Shown piece by piece: positions 4,704-11,261 of a DNA stretch of 11,613 nt. How positions within the stretch are numbered: the stretch's first letter is position 1; each line of letters begins with the position of its first letter. The DNA comes from Nitrososphaerales archaeon. Its GTDB lineage: Archaea; Thermoproteota; Nitrososphaeria; Nitrososphaerales; Gagatemarchaeaceae. The notes under the pieces were generated by a model, which saw nothing but the letters and a program-made list of their open reading frames with translations, ran no database searches and was not told the origin of the DNA. The DNA lies in NCBI GenBank assembly GCA_030044375.1, contig JASHVX010000064.1, positions 1-11,613 of the forward strand, read 5' to 3'. Position numbers and translations under genes: made by a program.

Positions 4704-6533
4704 GTGTTCGAGCCCAACCTCGCCGAGGACGCTCCCTGGAAGAGGAGGTTCCGCATCCCTAGGGCCGCCATCCACATGGCCTCATACAACCCCGAGCGTG
4801 TCCTCCTCGCGAGCAACCAAACGGGAGTCTACGAACTGTACTCCTACCTCCTTCTCACCGGCGCGCTGAAGCAGCTCACGGACAGGCCGTCAGGAACAGC
4901 GTTCGGGACGATCTCCCCAGATGGACGCCAAGTCTACTATGTAGACGACAAGGAAGGAAACGAGACAGGGCACATCGTCAGGATACCGTTCGAGGGCGGC
5001 GCGCCCCTGGACATGACGCCCGACATGCCGGACTACACCCTGGTCAGCCCCATGATCGATGGGACGGGCTCTCGCCTTGGTTTCACTGTCCCAGGCTCCG
5101 ACGGTTTCGACTCTTACGTCGTCGCCACCAAGGAAGGAAAGCCAGGCAAGCCCAGGATGATTATCAGGAGCACGAAGATGGCCGACGGGCCGCTGTTCTC
5201 CCGGGACGGGGCCGTCTCCGTGGTGAGCTCGGCAGAGCGGTTCGGCGGGCTAGACTTCACGATAACCGCGTTCGATACCGACTCAGGCCAGAAGCTCCGG
5301 GAACTGGCGGACGAGTCGAGCAGAGTCGACCCAGTCGAGTTCTCTCCCGCCTCAGGCGACAACCGCCTGCTCGCCGAGAGCAACAGGAGCGGAAGCATGC
5401 GCCCCCTCTTGTGGGACGCTCGCACAGGGGAGCGCACGGACCTGCAGGTGGACAGCATCGAAGGCGAGATCGCCGGCATGGGATGGTCCCCTGACACGCA
5501 GAAAGTCCTCCTTCGCCAGACCGACAAGGCGACCACGCAGCTCTGGACCTATGACCTGGCGTCCTCCGAGACTGCCAGGGTCCCCCACCCGGAAGGGACG
5601 GTGGCAACGGCACGCTTTCGGACGAACGAGTCCGTCCTGATGGCCTGGCAGGACTCCACCAACCCCACCCAGTTGCTCTCTCTCGACCTCCGGAACCCCT
5701 CCACAGCCCCCGATACGTACCTGGCTCCGAGGAGCGTCCCGGCGTCGAGGCCCTGGCGACGTGCGACATTCAGGTCGTCAGACGGCCAGGAGATTCAATG
5801 CTGGTATGCGACCCCCGAAGGAAAGGGGCCGTTCCCCACGATTTTCGAGACTCACGGCGGGCCGACCAACGTGATGTTCAACACGTTCTCCCCGAGGAGC
5901 CAGATCTGGCTCGACCACGGGTTCGCCTTCGTCACTGTCAACTACAGGGGCTCGACGACCTTCGGGAAGGAGTTCGAGAAGAAGATCAACGGAGACATCG
6001 GGCACTGGGAGGTAGAAGACATGGTCGCCGGCCGCGACTGGATAGTCAGGAACGGGATCGCCAAGCCCGAGGAGATCTTCCTCACAGGTTGGTCCTACGG
6101 CGGATATCTGACGCTGCAAGCCATGGGCGTCCATCCCGAGCTCTGGGCCGGAGGGATGGGGGGCGTCGTGGTGGCTGACTGGGTGACCGAGTACGAAGAC
6201 GAGCCAGAGGCCATGAGAGGCTACGACGTGGCCTTGCACGGCGGGACCCCGGCGGAGAAGCGGGAGGAGTACGAGCGGGCCTCCCCCATCAGCTACGTAG
6301 AGAAACTGGCGGCGCCCCTCCTGATAATCCAGGGCAAGAACGATGTCCGCGACCCGCCCCGTCAGGTAGAGCTCTACGACGCCAAAGCCAAGGCCCTCGG
6401 CAAGGACGTCACCGTGGTGTGGTTCGATACTGGACACGCAGGCTCAGGAATGAACGTCGAACTTGCGATTAGCCACCACGAGACCATGCTGCACTGGATG
6501 CAGAAGGTCATGAGCAAAGGAACGGCGAAGTGA
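4704..6533 (+). CDS. S9 family serine peptidase (acylaminoacyl-peptidase / prolyl-oligopeptidase type)
   Basis: 609 residues, GTG start. No signal peptide, so cytosolic. Residues about 25-345 show the repeated beta-strand blades of a propeller (FGTISPDGRQVYYVDD, GMGWSPDTQKVLLRQT), which gates access to the active site. Residues about 350-605 are the alpha/beta-hydrolase domain. HGGP (384-387) supplies the oxyanion region, S464 is the nucleophile in GWSYGG, D547 lies in GKNDVRDPP and H578 in DTGHAG. The triad is intact. The family releases N-acylated or short-peptide residues from peptides; which substrate this one takes is not visible. The GTG at 4704 is chosen because an in-frame TGA lies at 4674-4676 and an AT patch (GAATTAG, 4675-4681) sits about 26 bases upstream. 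It is divergent from the nuclease operon. Confidence 0.93.
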   Translation: MFEPNLAEDAPWKRRFRIPRAAIHMASYNPERVLLASNQTGVYELYSYLLLTGALKQLTDRPSGTAFGTISPDGRQVYYVDDKEGNETGHIVRIPFEGGAPLDMTPDMPDYTLVSPMIDGTGSRLGFTVPGSDGFDSYVVATKEGKPGKPRMIIRSTKMADGPLFSRDGAVSVVSSAERFGGLDFTITAFDTDSGQKLRELADESSRVDPVEFSPASGDNRLLAESNRSGSMRPLLWDARTGERTDLQVDSIEGEIAGMGWSPDTQKVLLRQTDKATTQLWTYDLASSETARVPHPEGTVATARFRTNESVLMAWQDSTNPTQLLSLDLRNPSTAPDTYLAPRSVPASRPWRRATFRSSDGQEIQCWYATPEGKGPFPTIFETHGGPTNVMFNTFSPRSQIWLDHGFAFVTVNYRGSTTFGKEFEKKINGDIGHWEVEDMVAGRDWIVRNGIAKPEEIFLTGWSYGGYLTLQAMGVHPELWAGGMGGVVVADWVTEYEDEPEAMRGYDVALHGGTPAEKREEYERASPISYVEKLAAPLLIIQGKNDVRDPPRQVELYDAKAKALGKDVTVVWFDTGHAGSGMNVELAISHHETMLHWMQKVMSKGTAK

Positions 6534-6539
6534 GCGGCA

Positions 6540-6559
6540 GGCCGCCGACGAGGGCGGCC
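6540..6559. terminator. GC-only hairpin between convergent genes
   Basis: GGCCGCC (6540-6546) pairs perfectly with GGCGGCC (6553-6559) around a 6-base loop, in the 45-base gap between the S9 peptidase stop and the VOC gene stop. It has no U-tract. Its position at a tail-to-tail junction matches the hairpin at 2140-2160 and suggests 3'-end protection or mutual termination. Confidence 0.4.
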
Positions 6560-6578
6560 GCACGGCAGCAGGTCCGGG

Positions 6579-6971
6579 CTACTTATCTGCCAGAGTCTTA
6601 CTCTGCCAGAGCCCGATGACGTTGCCTTCTGTGTCTTCGAAGTAGGCGGCCCAGCCCATGTCGCCGACCGCATTCTTCTTGCCCACCGCCTTCCCTCCGA
6701 GCTTGGCCACCGTCTTGAGGCTGGCGTCGATATCGTCGACCGAAATCGTCACTGTCACGGCCTCGGGCGCCATCTCGCCTTTCTTCCCCATTCCCCCGTT
6801 GATTGCCCCAGGCTTCTTCGGTCTCCCATCCCTGTCGGAGTCCGTCGTGCCGGCCGCCCAGTACGGGTTCTCTCCATATTGGTTGAAGGTCCAGCCGAAG
6901 GCCTTCGAATAAAATGCCGAAGCCCTCTTGGGATCCTTCGCAGGTATCTCGAAGTGAACCACAGAATCCAT
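6579..6971 (-). CDS. VOC/glyoxalase-like protein
   Basis: 130 residues. The vicinal-oxygen-chelate fold shows as two beta-alpha-beta-beta-beta halves: VVHFEIPAKDPKRASAFYSKAFGWTF at the front and VTVTISVDDIDASLKTVAKLGGKAV...YFEDTEGNVIGLWQ at the back. H5-type and Glu positions in FEDTEGN are where the family usually binds a divalent metal. This sub-type (HFEIPA.DP..A..FY...FGW) covers predicted lyases or dioxygenase-like proteins of mostly unknown substrate; true glyoxalase activity is not implied. The ATG at 6971 is preferred over an upstream GTG at 7010 because a TATA box sits 25-26 bases before it and the domain begins directly there. It is transcribed separately from the methyltransferase gene behind it. 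Confidence 0.9.
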   Translation of the reverse strand: MDSVVHFEIPAKDPKRASAFYSKAFGWTFNQYGENPYWAAGTTDSDRDGRPKKPGAINGGMGKKGEMAPEAVTVTISVDDIDASLKTVAKLGGKAVGKKNAVGDMGWAAYFEDTEGNVIGLWQSKTLADK

Positions 6972-6992
6972 TGGGCTCGTCAAATCTGAGCA

Positions 6993-7000
6993 GAATTTAA
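6993..7000 (-). promoter_or_regulatory. TATA box of the VOC gene
   Basis: Minus strand TTAAATTC, centred 25-26 bases upstream of the ATG at 6971. This decides the start of that gene. Confidence 0.6.
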
Positions 7001-7054
7001 GCCATGTCACTTATCTTTCGAAACCGCGACGAGGCCCGCTGAAACTGACGCCGG

Positions 7055-8167
7055 CTAGGCCTTCCGCGCCACCAGCAGTTGCGAGAAAGCCGCGCCTTTG
7101 AACATGACAAGGTCCGACTCAGGGACGCCTGCTTTCCTGGCTTCTTCAAGAAGCATCGGGTGCTCGACCTTCGCGTAGACGAAGCCGGCCCGCCTCGCCA
7201 TGTCTTCCAGCTCGCCGTTCTCGTAGAAGTGTAGCCTGCTCGCCGCAGGTTCGGGAGCCGCCGGCGTCCCCTTCATCTCCTTCGAGCCTGTGAAGGCCAC
7301 GAACCTGCCTCCGCTCTTCAGCACTCTGGTGATCTCCTTGAACGACTGGAGAGGGTCCGGGATGAAGCCCAGAACGCCTGTCATCACCGCGCACGTGAAC
7401 TTCCCGTCCTCGTATGGCAGCGAGCCTGCATCTCCCAAGGTGATCTTCAGCCTGCTCCCGGCGAGGGACGCCCGGTTCGTCTCTGAGGCGAGCCGTACCA
7501 TCTCCCGACTGTGGTCTATGGCCTCGGCGGTGCACCCGCTCTTGAGCGCCTCGTGCAGGAAGGCGCCACCACCACATCCGACCTCTAGGAGATGGTCCTC
7601 AGGTCGCAGGGCCAGCACGTCGAGTATCGCATAGAAGTTCGGCCAGTGGTAGAGCGGATTCCTGTAAACGTCCTTGGAGCGAGCCCCTGTAGGTCTCCTC
7701 GCAATCCTATCTGTGATCCAGTCACCCAGCCTATCCGGGGAGGACGCTTGCAGCAACGGCGCCGCCATCTCGCCAGTGAACCATCCTAGCAGTTCCTTCG
7801 CGTCGCTGCCGACGACATGGCCCCAGCCGCGCTGCTCGACACTGACGGTCGTCTCTCCCTCGTGCTGCGAGAACGTGATCACGAGCTCCGAAGTCGCAGG
7901 CTCCCAGGTCTTCGGGCGCCACAGGAACGAGATCCGCTCGCCGGGCTTCCATTCCTTGACCGTCCCTACCTCTACGCCCCGCTGCATCACTTTCTTCTCG
8001 GCGCCGGTCCTGTCGATCTGCATCCCGCGGTCGGCGAGCGCCAGCTCTATCTCATCGGCGAAGACATCGAATGCCTCCTTAGGGGTCAGAGAGACATCGA
8101 CGCTCGAGGTGACGGTTCCGCCCACGCCGCCTGTGATGTCGCCATCTTTGTCTTTAAGTTCGCCCAT
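7055..8167 (-). CDS. SRPBCC domain fused to a class I SAM-dependent methyltransferase
   Basis: 370 residues. Residues about 18-145 look like an AHSA1-type SRPBCC (START-like) domain: VDVSLTPKEAFDVFADEIE at the start, then VKEWKPGERISFLWRP, ATSELVITFSQHEGETTVSVEQRGWG and a closing helix LLGWFTGEMAAPLLQ. Residues about 165-368 form a class I methyltransferase: motif I LLEVGCGGGAF (193-203), D219 in AIDHS for the ribose of SAM, GDAGSLPY (245-252), and RVLKSGGRF after the sixth-strand region. SRPBCC domains bind hydrophobic ligands in a deep cavity, so the fusion suggests methylation of a lipid-like or aromatic small molecule, or a regulatory ligand sensor; this is inference. No known pathway gene is adjacent. 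Upstream AT sequence (ATCATTAG, about 8186-8193) is a weak promoter candidate because it lies only about 22 bases from the ATG. Confidence 0.88.
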   Translation of the reverse strand: MGELKDKDGDITGGVGGTVTSSVDVSLTPKEAFDVFADEIELALADRGMQIDRTGAEKKVMQRGVEVGTVKEWKPGERISFLWRPKTWEPATSELVITFSQHEGETTVSVEQRGWGHVVGSDAKELLGWFTGEMAAPLLQASSPDRLGDWITDRIARRPTGARSKDVYRNPLYHWPNFYAILDVLALRPEDHLLEVGCGGGAFLHEALKSGCTAEAIDHSREMVRLASETNRASLAGSRLKITLGDAGSLPYEDGKFTCAVMTGVLGFIPDPLQSFKEITRVLKSGGRFVAFTGSKEMKGTPAAPEPAASRLHFYENGELEDMARRAGFVYAKVEHPMLLEEARKAGVPESDLVMFKGAAFSQLLVARKA

Positions 8168-8222
8168 GGTCTTCGAGACAGATCTAATGATCCTGAGAGT
8201 CCGCGACGTCGCCGGTATGGCG

Positions 8223-8816
8223 TTAACTCTTGACTACGGCTCCACAGTTCGAGCACGTCCTTTGCGTTGATATGTCGTTGAGCGCTCCGCAGTACTTGCA
8301 GGGGACCTTGACGACCTCCCTCTGGATTATGGTCGTCTCCTTTTCCTTTTGCGGCCTGTCGGAGAAGTCTTCCTCCTCGCTCACCGAGTCCCTCGTGTAG
8401 TTGTACCCGCAGCCCTTGCAGCGGTATGTCGTCCGCACCGTCTTTCTCACGACCGGAGCCCTCTCCTGTCGCGACGTCGTGGAGGTCTCTGTCACCATGC
8501 TGCCCGTGCCATCGTGCTTCGACGTAGTGGTCGTGTCCTGTCGTGTGACGACGCCGTAGCCCCTCTCTGCGCTAACCACCTGCGAGCCCGTCGCACCAAT
8601 CGTACCATGCCTGCCGCACGAGGGGCACTTGGCCCTGGTGAAACGCCAGACCAGGTAGACGACCCCGCAGACCAGGCCCAGGTAGAACAGGACCGGTATG
8701 AACACAAGGAGCAGTGCCGCGATGACTGCGGCCGCGAGCGCGGCCGCCAGCATGGTCCTCATCCCCTTGCCCGCACCTCCACGGTCGCTTTCTCCGTTCC
8801 TTCGAGCCCGAGCCAC
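8223..8816 (-). CDS. Membrane-anchored double zinc-ribbon protein
   Basis: 197 residues from GTG at 8816; an ATG at 8762 (residue 19) just before the hydrophobic stretch is an equal alternative. Residues about 22-58 form one long or two short membrane helices. The rest is soluble. Cys pairs C64/C67 (CPSC) and C133/C136 (CKGC) look like one zinc ribbon split by a Thr/Ser-rich insert of about 65 residues. C173/C176 (CKYC) and C188/C191 (CSNC) form a second, compact ribbon at the C-terminus. Such proteins often act as scaffolds or sensors at the membrane, but I recognise no named family. It is the last gene of a three-gene membrane operon, 16 bases after the preceding stop. No good SD is visible, so the start is soft. 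Confidence 0.75.
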   Translation of the reverse strand: MARARRNGESDRGGAGKGMRTMLAAALAAAVIAALLLVFIPVLFYLGLVCGVVYLVWRFTRAKCPSCGRHGTIGATGSQVVSAERGYGVVTRQDTTTTSKHDGTGSMVTETSTTSRQERAPVVRKTVRTTYRCKGCGYNYTRDSVSEEEDFSDRPQKEKETTIIQREVVKVPCKYCGALNDISTQRTCSNCGAVVKS

Positions 8817-8832
8817 GTGGCGCCTGAGCGTC

Positions 8833-9039
8833 TCAACTCAGGAAGGACGTGACTGCCAACACTGCGAAGATTGCCAGATAGCCAACGAGAGCCCACCGGA
8901 GTATCATGACACCTTCGGGGCTGAGCTCGCCACGTGCCACGCTCCTCGCGGCCATCCGGTACAGCAGGCCAAAAACAAGCAGCAGTGCCCCTGCGAACGC
9001 GACGACCGCCACAAGGGCATCGGTGTTCAGGCTTGTCAC
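8833..9039 (-). CDS. Small two-helix membrane protein
   Basis: 68 residues, GTG start. Two hydrophobic helices (about 8-27 and 46-66) are joined by a charged loop with RMAARSVARGELSPEG. No family recognised. Its GTG directly follows the TAG of the upstream gene with no spacer (TAGGTG), so it is very likely translated by reinitiation and belongs to the same operon. Its reading frame keeps the local G/C third-position bias, and its hydrophobicity pattern fits a real small membrane subunit or accessory protein of the five-helix protein made just before it. Confidence 0.7.
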   Translation of the reverse strand: MTSLNTDALVAVVAFAGALLLVFGLLYRMAARSVARGELSPEGVMILRWALVGYLAIFAVLAVTSFLS

Positions 9040-9630
9040 CTAGTAGATCGCCAGATGCGCCATTATGAGGATGATTATCACCTGGAATACTGCCTGGCTC
9101 GCCGCGAGCCTGACGTTCCTTATCGTCAGCTTGGAGATAAGCCCGGGGTCTGGCTTCGCCTTTGCGAGCTCCAGAAAGATCCTGACGCCGTTAGGAAGGA
9201 AGACGCCAAAGCCCTGAGCGACGAGGATGAGCACCACGACACCGGCAGCCATTATCCACACGCTGTGGAGGTCGAACTTGCCGAAGTCCTGTGCAAGGTA
9301 GATTCCTGAGGTTATAGCCGTCGAGGCGAGGGAGGGAATGATGAAGAAGGTCGTCGGCGTAAGCCTCTTCGCAATCTCGACTCGCGCAGGCACTTCAAGA
9401 GACCTGAGTATCTGAGACATCACCAGACCCATGTACAGGTCGAAGCCGGTCCAAGTGCCCCCTGTAATCACATGGACGTAGTCGAGGAGCAGCACGCTCT
9501 TGGACACCAAGGCGACGACGAGGACGACCGGAGGTACGATTCCAATCGCGAAGCTCCATCTGAGGAGCTTCTTTGTGAACGGCGGCAGCGTCGAAGTTGC
9601 GCCTTGCGCCTGGCCCTGAGCCTGAGCCAC
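9040..9630 (-). CDS. Five-helix integral membrane protein, DUF2269-like
   Basis: 196 residues, GTG start. After a Gln/Gly/Ala-rich soluble N-terminus come about five membrane helices (approximately 25-50, 57-77, 92-112, 124-146 and 175-196). Helix boundaries carry DYVHVITGGTWTGFDLYMG and later TPTTFFIIPSLASTAITSGIYL. The HV...GG.W.G pattern resembles DUF2269/CopD-like predicted membrane proteins, in which the His may bind heme or metal; this assignment is tentative. It is the first gene of the operon. A TATA-like palindrome centres 26-27 bases before the GTG, supporting a leaderless mRNA. A GGTGA lies 6 bases before the GTG and would act as SD only if transcription starts further upstream. 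Confidence 0.75.
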   Translation of the reverse strand: MAQAQGQAQGATSTLPPFTKKLLRWSFAIGIVPPVVLVVALVSKSVLLLDYVHVITGGTWTGFDLYMGLVMSQILRSLEVPARVEIAKRLTPTTFFIIPSLASTAITSGIYLAQDFGKFDLHSVWIMAAGVVVLILVAQGFGVFLPNGVRIFLELAKAKPDPGLISKLTIRNVRLAASQAVFQVIIILIMAHLAIY

Positions 9631-9649
9631 GGTCTCTCACCCAGACCTC

Positions 9650-9663
9650 CCCTTTCAAAAGGG
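9650..9663 (-). promoter_or_regulatory. Perfect 14-bp palindrome on the TATA position of the membrane operon
   Basis: Plus strand CCCTTT-CA-AAAGGG: exact 6-bp arms around 2 bases. Its centre is 26-27 bases upstream of the GTG at 9630, so its AT core serves as TATA box. The symmetry could also bind a dimeric regulator that blocks promoter recognition. Confidence 0.45.
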
Positions 9664-9697
9664 CTTGGGCCAAGCGCGAGCGTACGAAGTGGTCGGG

Positions 9698-9775
9698 CTA
9701 GTCCCCTTTGCTCGCTTCCTGTCCCGTGCTGCCTTTCTCGTCACAGCAGTTGCAACAGCAGCAACAACACGCCAT
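9698..9775 (-). CDS. Poly-cysteine microprotein (25 residues)
   Basis: ATG at 9775 to TAG at 9698-9700. The peptide begins MACCCCCCNCCDEKGSTGQ and ends EASKGD: eight cysteines in positions 3-11, then a short acidic, hydrophilic tail. I know no named family with this pattern. Dense thiolates suggest binding of soft metals (Zn, Cu, Fe-S, Hg) or a thiol redox role, as in metallothionein-like peptides, or membrane attachment through acylated cysteines; all are inference. Signals support it as a gene: GGAGGAGG (9783-9790) with 7 bases to ATG, and an AATAAAT box placed for a leader of about 14 bases. Its direct neighbour downstream is the membrane operon, with a separate promoter. The main doubt is that the Cys run could be a trinucleotide repeat by chance. 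Confidence 0.7.
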   Translation of the reverse strand: MACCCCCCNCCDEKGSTGQEASKGD

Positions 9776-9782
9776 ATTATCG

Positions 9783-9790
9783 CCTCCTCC
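9783..9790 (-). promoter_or_regulatory. Double SD of the poly-cysteine gene
   Basis: Minus strand GGAGGAGG, ending 7 bases before the ATG at 9775. It is among the best SD sequences in the window, and it stands before a gene with its own promoter rather than inside an operon. Confidence 0.65.
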
Positions 9791-9810
9791 ACAGTGTATT
9801 GGACGGCAGT

Positions 9811-9833
9811 GATTTATTGACTGACCGGGGTCA
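9811..9833 (-). promoter_or_regulatory. TATA box and adjacent palindrome of the poly-cysteine gene
   Basis: Minus strand AATAAAT (9812-9818) predicts transcription from about 9789, just before the SD. Directly upstream lies TGACC-GG-GGTCA (9822-9833 on the plus strand), a perfect inverted repeat occupying the BRE side of the promoter. This is a plausible operator for a dimeric regulator. Confidence 0.45.
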
Positions 9834-9887
9834 AACCCTCTCTAAAGGGCCTGGCTAGCGGCCCGGCGAGTCGTCGGTCAGATTTAC

Positions 9888-10349
9888 CTACTTGAGGTCT
9901 TTGCGCATCTCTTCTGCGAGCAGCCGCCACATGCCGGAGTCGTCGCGGGCGAGCTCCGCCGCCATCCTCGCAACTTCTTCATCAGACGGGCGCCTTCCAT
10001 AGTTTATCTGCAGCCCGGTGAAATCCAGCCTTGACCCCTTGCCTGAAGGCACGACCTGGTACCAGAACTGAGAGTGCAGGTTCGGGCCCCCGATATGGGT
10101 GTTCGTCCACGCCAGCCTATCCCGGTTCAACCTGACCAGCCTCTGCTTTGTGACAGGACCATCTCTGCCGACAACCGTGTCGGTGAGAATGATAGTGTCC
10201 TCGTTCAGCCGTTCTATCTCTCTCCTCCCGTTCTTCCCCATTATCGTCCAGTCGTCCGGCTTGTAGTCGACGCACCAGGCGTAGGCCCTGTCTGCCGGAG
10301 CGTCGAACTCCTGACTGAAGCTGTAACGGACCGAGTACGACGTCTGCAT
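9888..10349 (-). CDS. SRPBCC (START-like) family protein
   Basis: 153 residues. The family fold shows in the opening strand VRYSFSQEFDAPADRAYAWCVDY, typical of polyketide-cyclase or coenzyme-Q-binding type SRPBCC proteins, followed by a run of beta-strands (DTIILTDTVVG, TKQRLVRLNRDRLAWTNTHIGG, SQFWYQVVPSGKGSRLDFTGLQINYG) and the long C-terminal helix (DEEVARMAAELARDDSGMWRLLAEEM) that closes the ligand cavity. Soluble, presumably binding a hydrophobic small molecule; no catalytic residue can be named. The ATG at 10349 has a TATA box 26-27 bases upstream, so the mRNA is leaderless. It is single: the next minus-strand gene, the poly-cysteine ORF, has its own promoter 54 bases beyond this stop. 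Confidence 0.85.
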   Translation of the reverse strand: MQTSYSVRYSFSQEFDAPADRAYAWCVDYKPDDWTIMGKNGRREIERLNEDTIILTDTVVGRDGPVTKQRLVRLNRDRLAWTNTHIGGPNLHSQFWYQVVPSGKGSRLDFTGLQINYGRRPSDEEVARMAAELARDDSGMWRLLAEEMRKDLK

Positions 10350-10371
10350 GCTCGAGCACGCTCGCGCACTC

Positions 10372-10379
10372 TGATAATG
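10372..10379 (-). promoter_or_regulatory. TATA box of the SRPBCC gene
   Basis: Minus strand CATTATCA, centred 26-27 bases before the ATG at 10349. Confidence 0.6.
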
Positions 10380-10471
10380 AAGATTGCTGCCCGGACGGGC
10401 GCCGTTAGTAGATTGCCGACGCCCTGCCTCCCTCGGAAACGCTTAACGCGAAAAGCCCGGCCACCAGAGGC

Positions 10472-11236
10472 GTGCGGACCTATACCACAGACATGTATGA
10501 AGGGATGCTCGCAGAGACTGTCGTCGTTGACGCCCACAAGGGCTTGCGGACCAACGCGTACTTCGCGCGCCCGCTCGGCGCCGGGCCCTTCCCAGGCGTC
10601 GTGTTGATCCACCACAGGCCGGGGTGGGACGAGTGGTACAAGGAAGCCACGAGGAAGTTCGCCTACCACGGGTACCTGGCCATCTGCCCCGATCTGTACT
10701 TCGGATTCGGGCACGGCACTCCCGAGGAGGTTACTGCCAAGATGCGTGCCGCCGGAGGCGTGACTGACGACGACGTCGTAGCCGATGTAGCGAGCGCAAC
10801 GGCCTACCTGAAGTCGCTCCCCACTTCAAACGGAAAGGTGGCGGGGTTCGGTTCCTGCTCTGGCGGGCGTCACGTGTTCCTAGTCGCGTGCAGGACGAAG
10901 GCGCTGGACGCAGCCGTCGACTGTTGGGGAGGGTCCGTGGTAATGAAGAAGGAAGACCTCGTACCCAATGCGCCTGTCTCTCCCTTGGACTACGCGTCAG
11001 GCCTCTCATGCCCCTTACTCGGCCTGTTCGGAAACGAGGACCGGAACCCCGGACCGGAGATGGTGGACCAGATCGAGGCCGAGCTGAAGAGGCTGGGAAA
11101 ACCATACGAGTTCCACAGGTATCAGGGCGCAGGACACGGCTTCTTCTACTACCACTCGCCCACCTACAGGCAGGAGCAGGCGGTCGACGGGTGGAGCAAG
11201 ATATGGTCGTTCCTGGAGAAGAACCTGGGCTCGTGA
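10472..11236 (+). CDS. Dienelactone hydrolase family protein
   Basis: 254 residues, GTG start. Alpha/beta-hydrolase with the thiol triad characteristic of dienelactone hydrolases: C129 in GSCSGG (family form G-x-C-x-G-G), D190 in LFGNED, H222 in GAGHGFF. The loop HHRPGWDEWYKE after the first core strand holds acidic residues where the family has the Glu that activates the Cys. The family opens cyclic esters such as dienelactone in chlorocatechol breakdown, but most members, this one included, have unknown natural substrates, and no ring-cleavage genes are nearby. No signal peptide, so cytosolic. The GTG at 10472 is preferred over the ATG at 10493 because a GCTTAAC box (10441-10447) lies about 27 bases upstream. 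A secreted-protein gene follows after 25 bases. Confidence 0.92.
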   Translation: MRTYTTDMYEGMLAETVVVDAHKGLRTNAYFARPLGAGPFPGVVLIHHRPGWDEWYKEATRKFAYHGYLAICPDLYFGFGHGTPEEVTAKMRAAGGVTDDDVVADVASATAYLKSLPTSNGKVAGFGSCSGGRHVFLVACRTKALDAAVDCWGGSVVMKKEDLVPNAPVSPLDYASGLSCPLLGLFGNEDRNPGPEMVDQIEAELKRLGKPYEFHRYQGAGHGFFYYHSPTYRQEQAVDGWSKIWSFLEKNLGS

Positions 11237-11261
11237 ACAGGCGTTGACGGAGCGCGCCGAC

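Noticed and set aside
5778..6437. Minus-strand open frame of 219 residues
   Set aside because: Fully antisense to the catalytic domain of the S9 peptidase, where all motifs are intact. It is open only because stops are rare opposite GC-rich codons.
6972..7010. N-terminal extension of the VOC protein from a GTG at 7010
   Set aside because: The TATA box at 6993-7000 would lie inside the coding region. The domain starts exactly at the ATG at 6971, at normal promoter distance.
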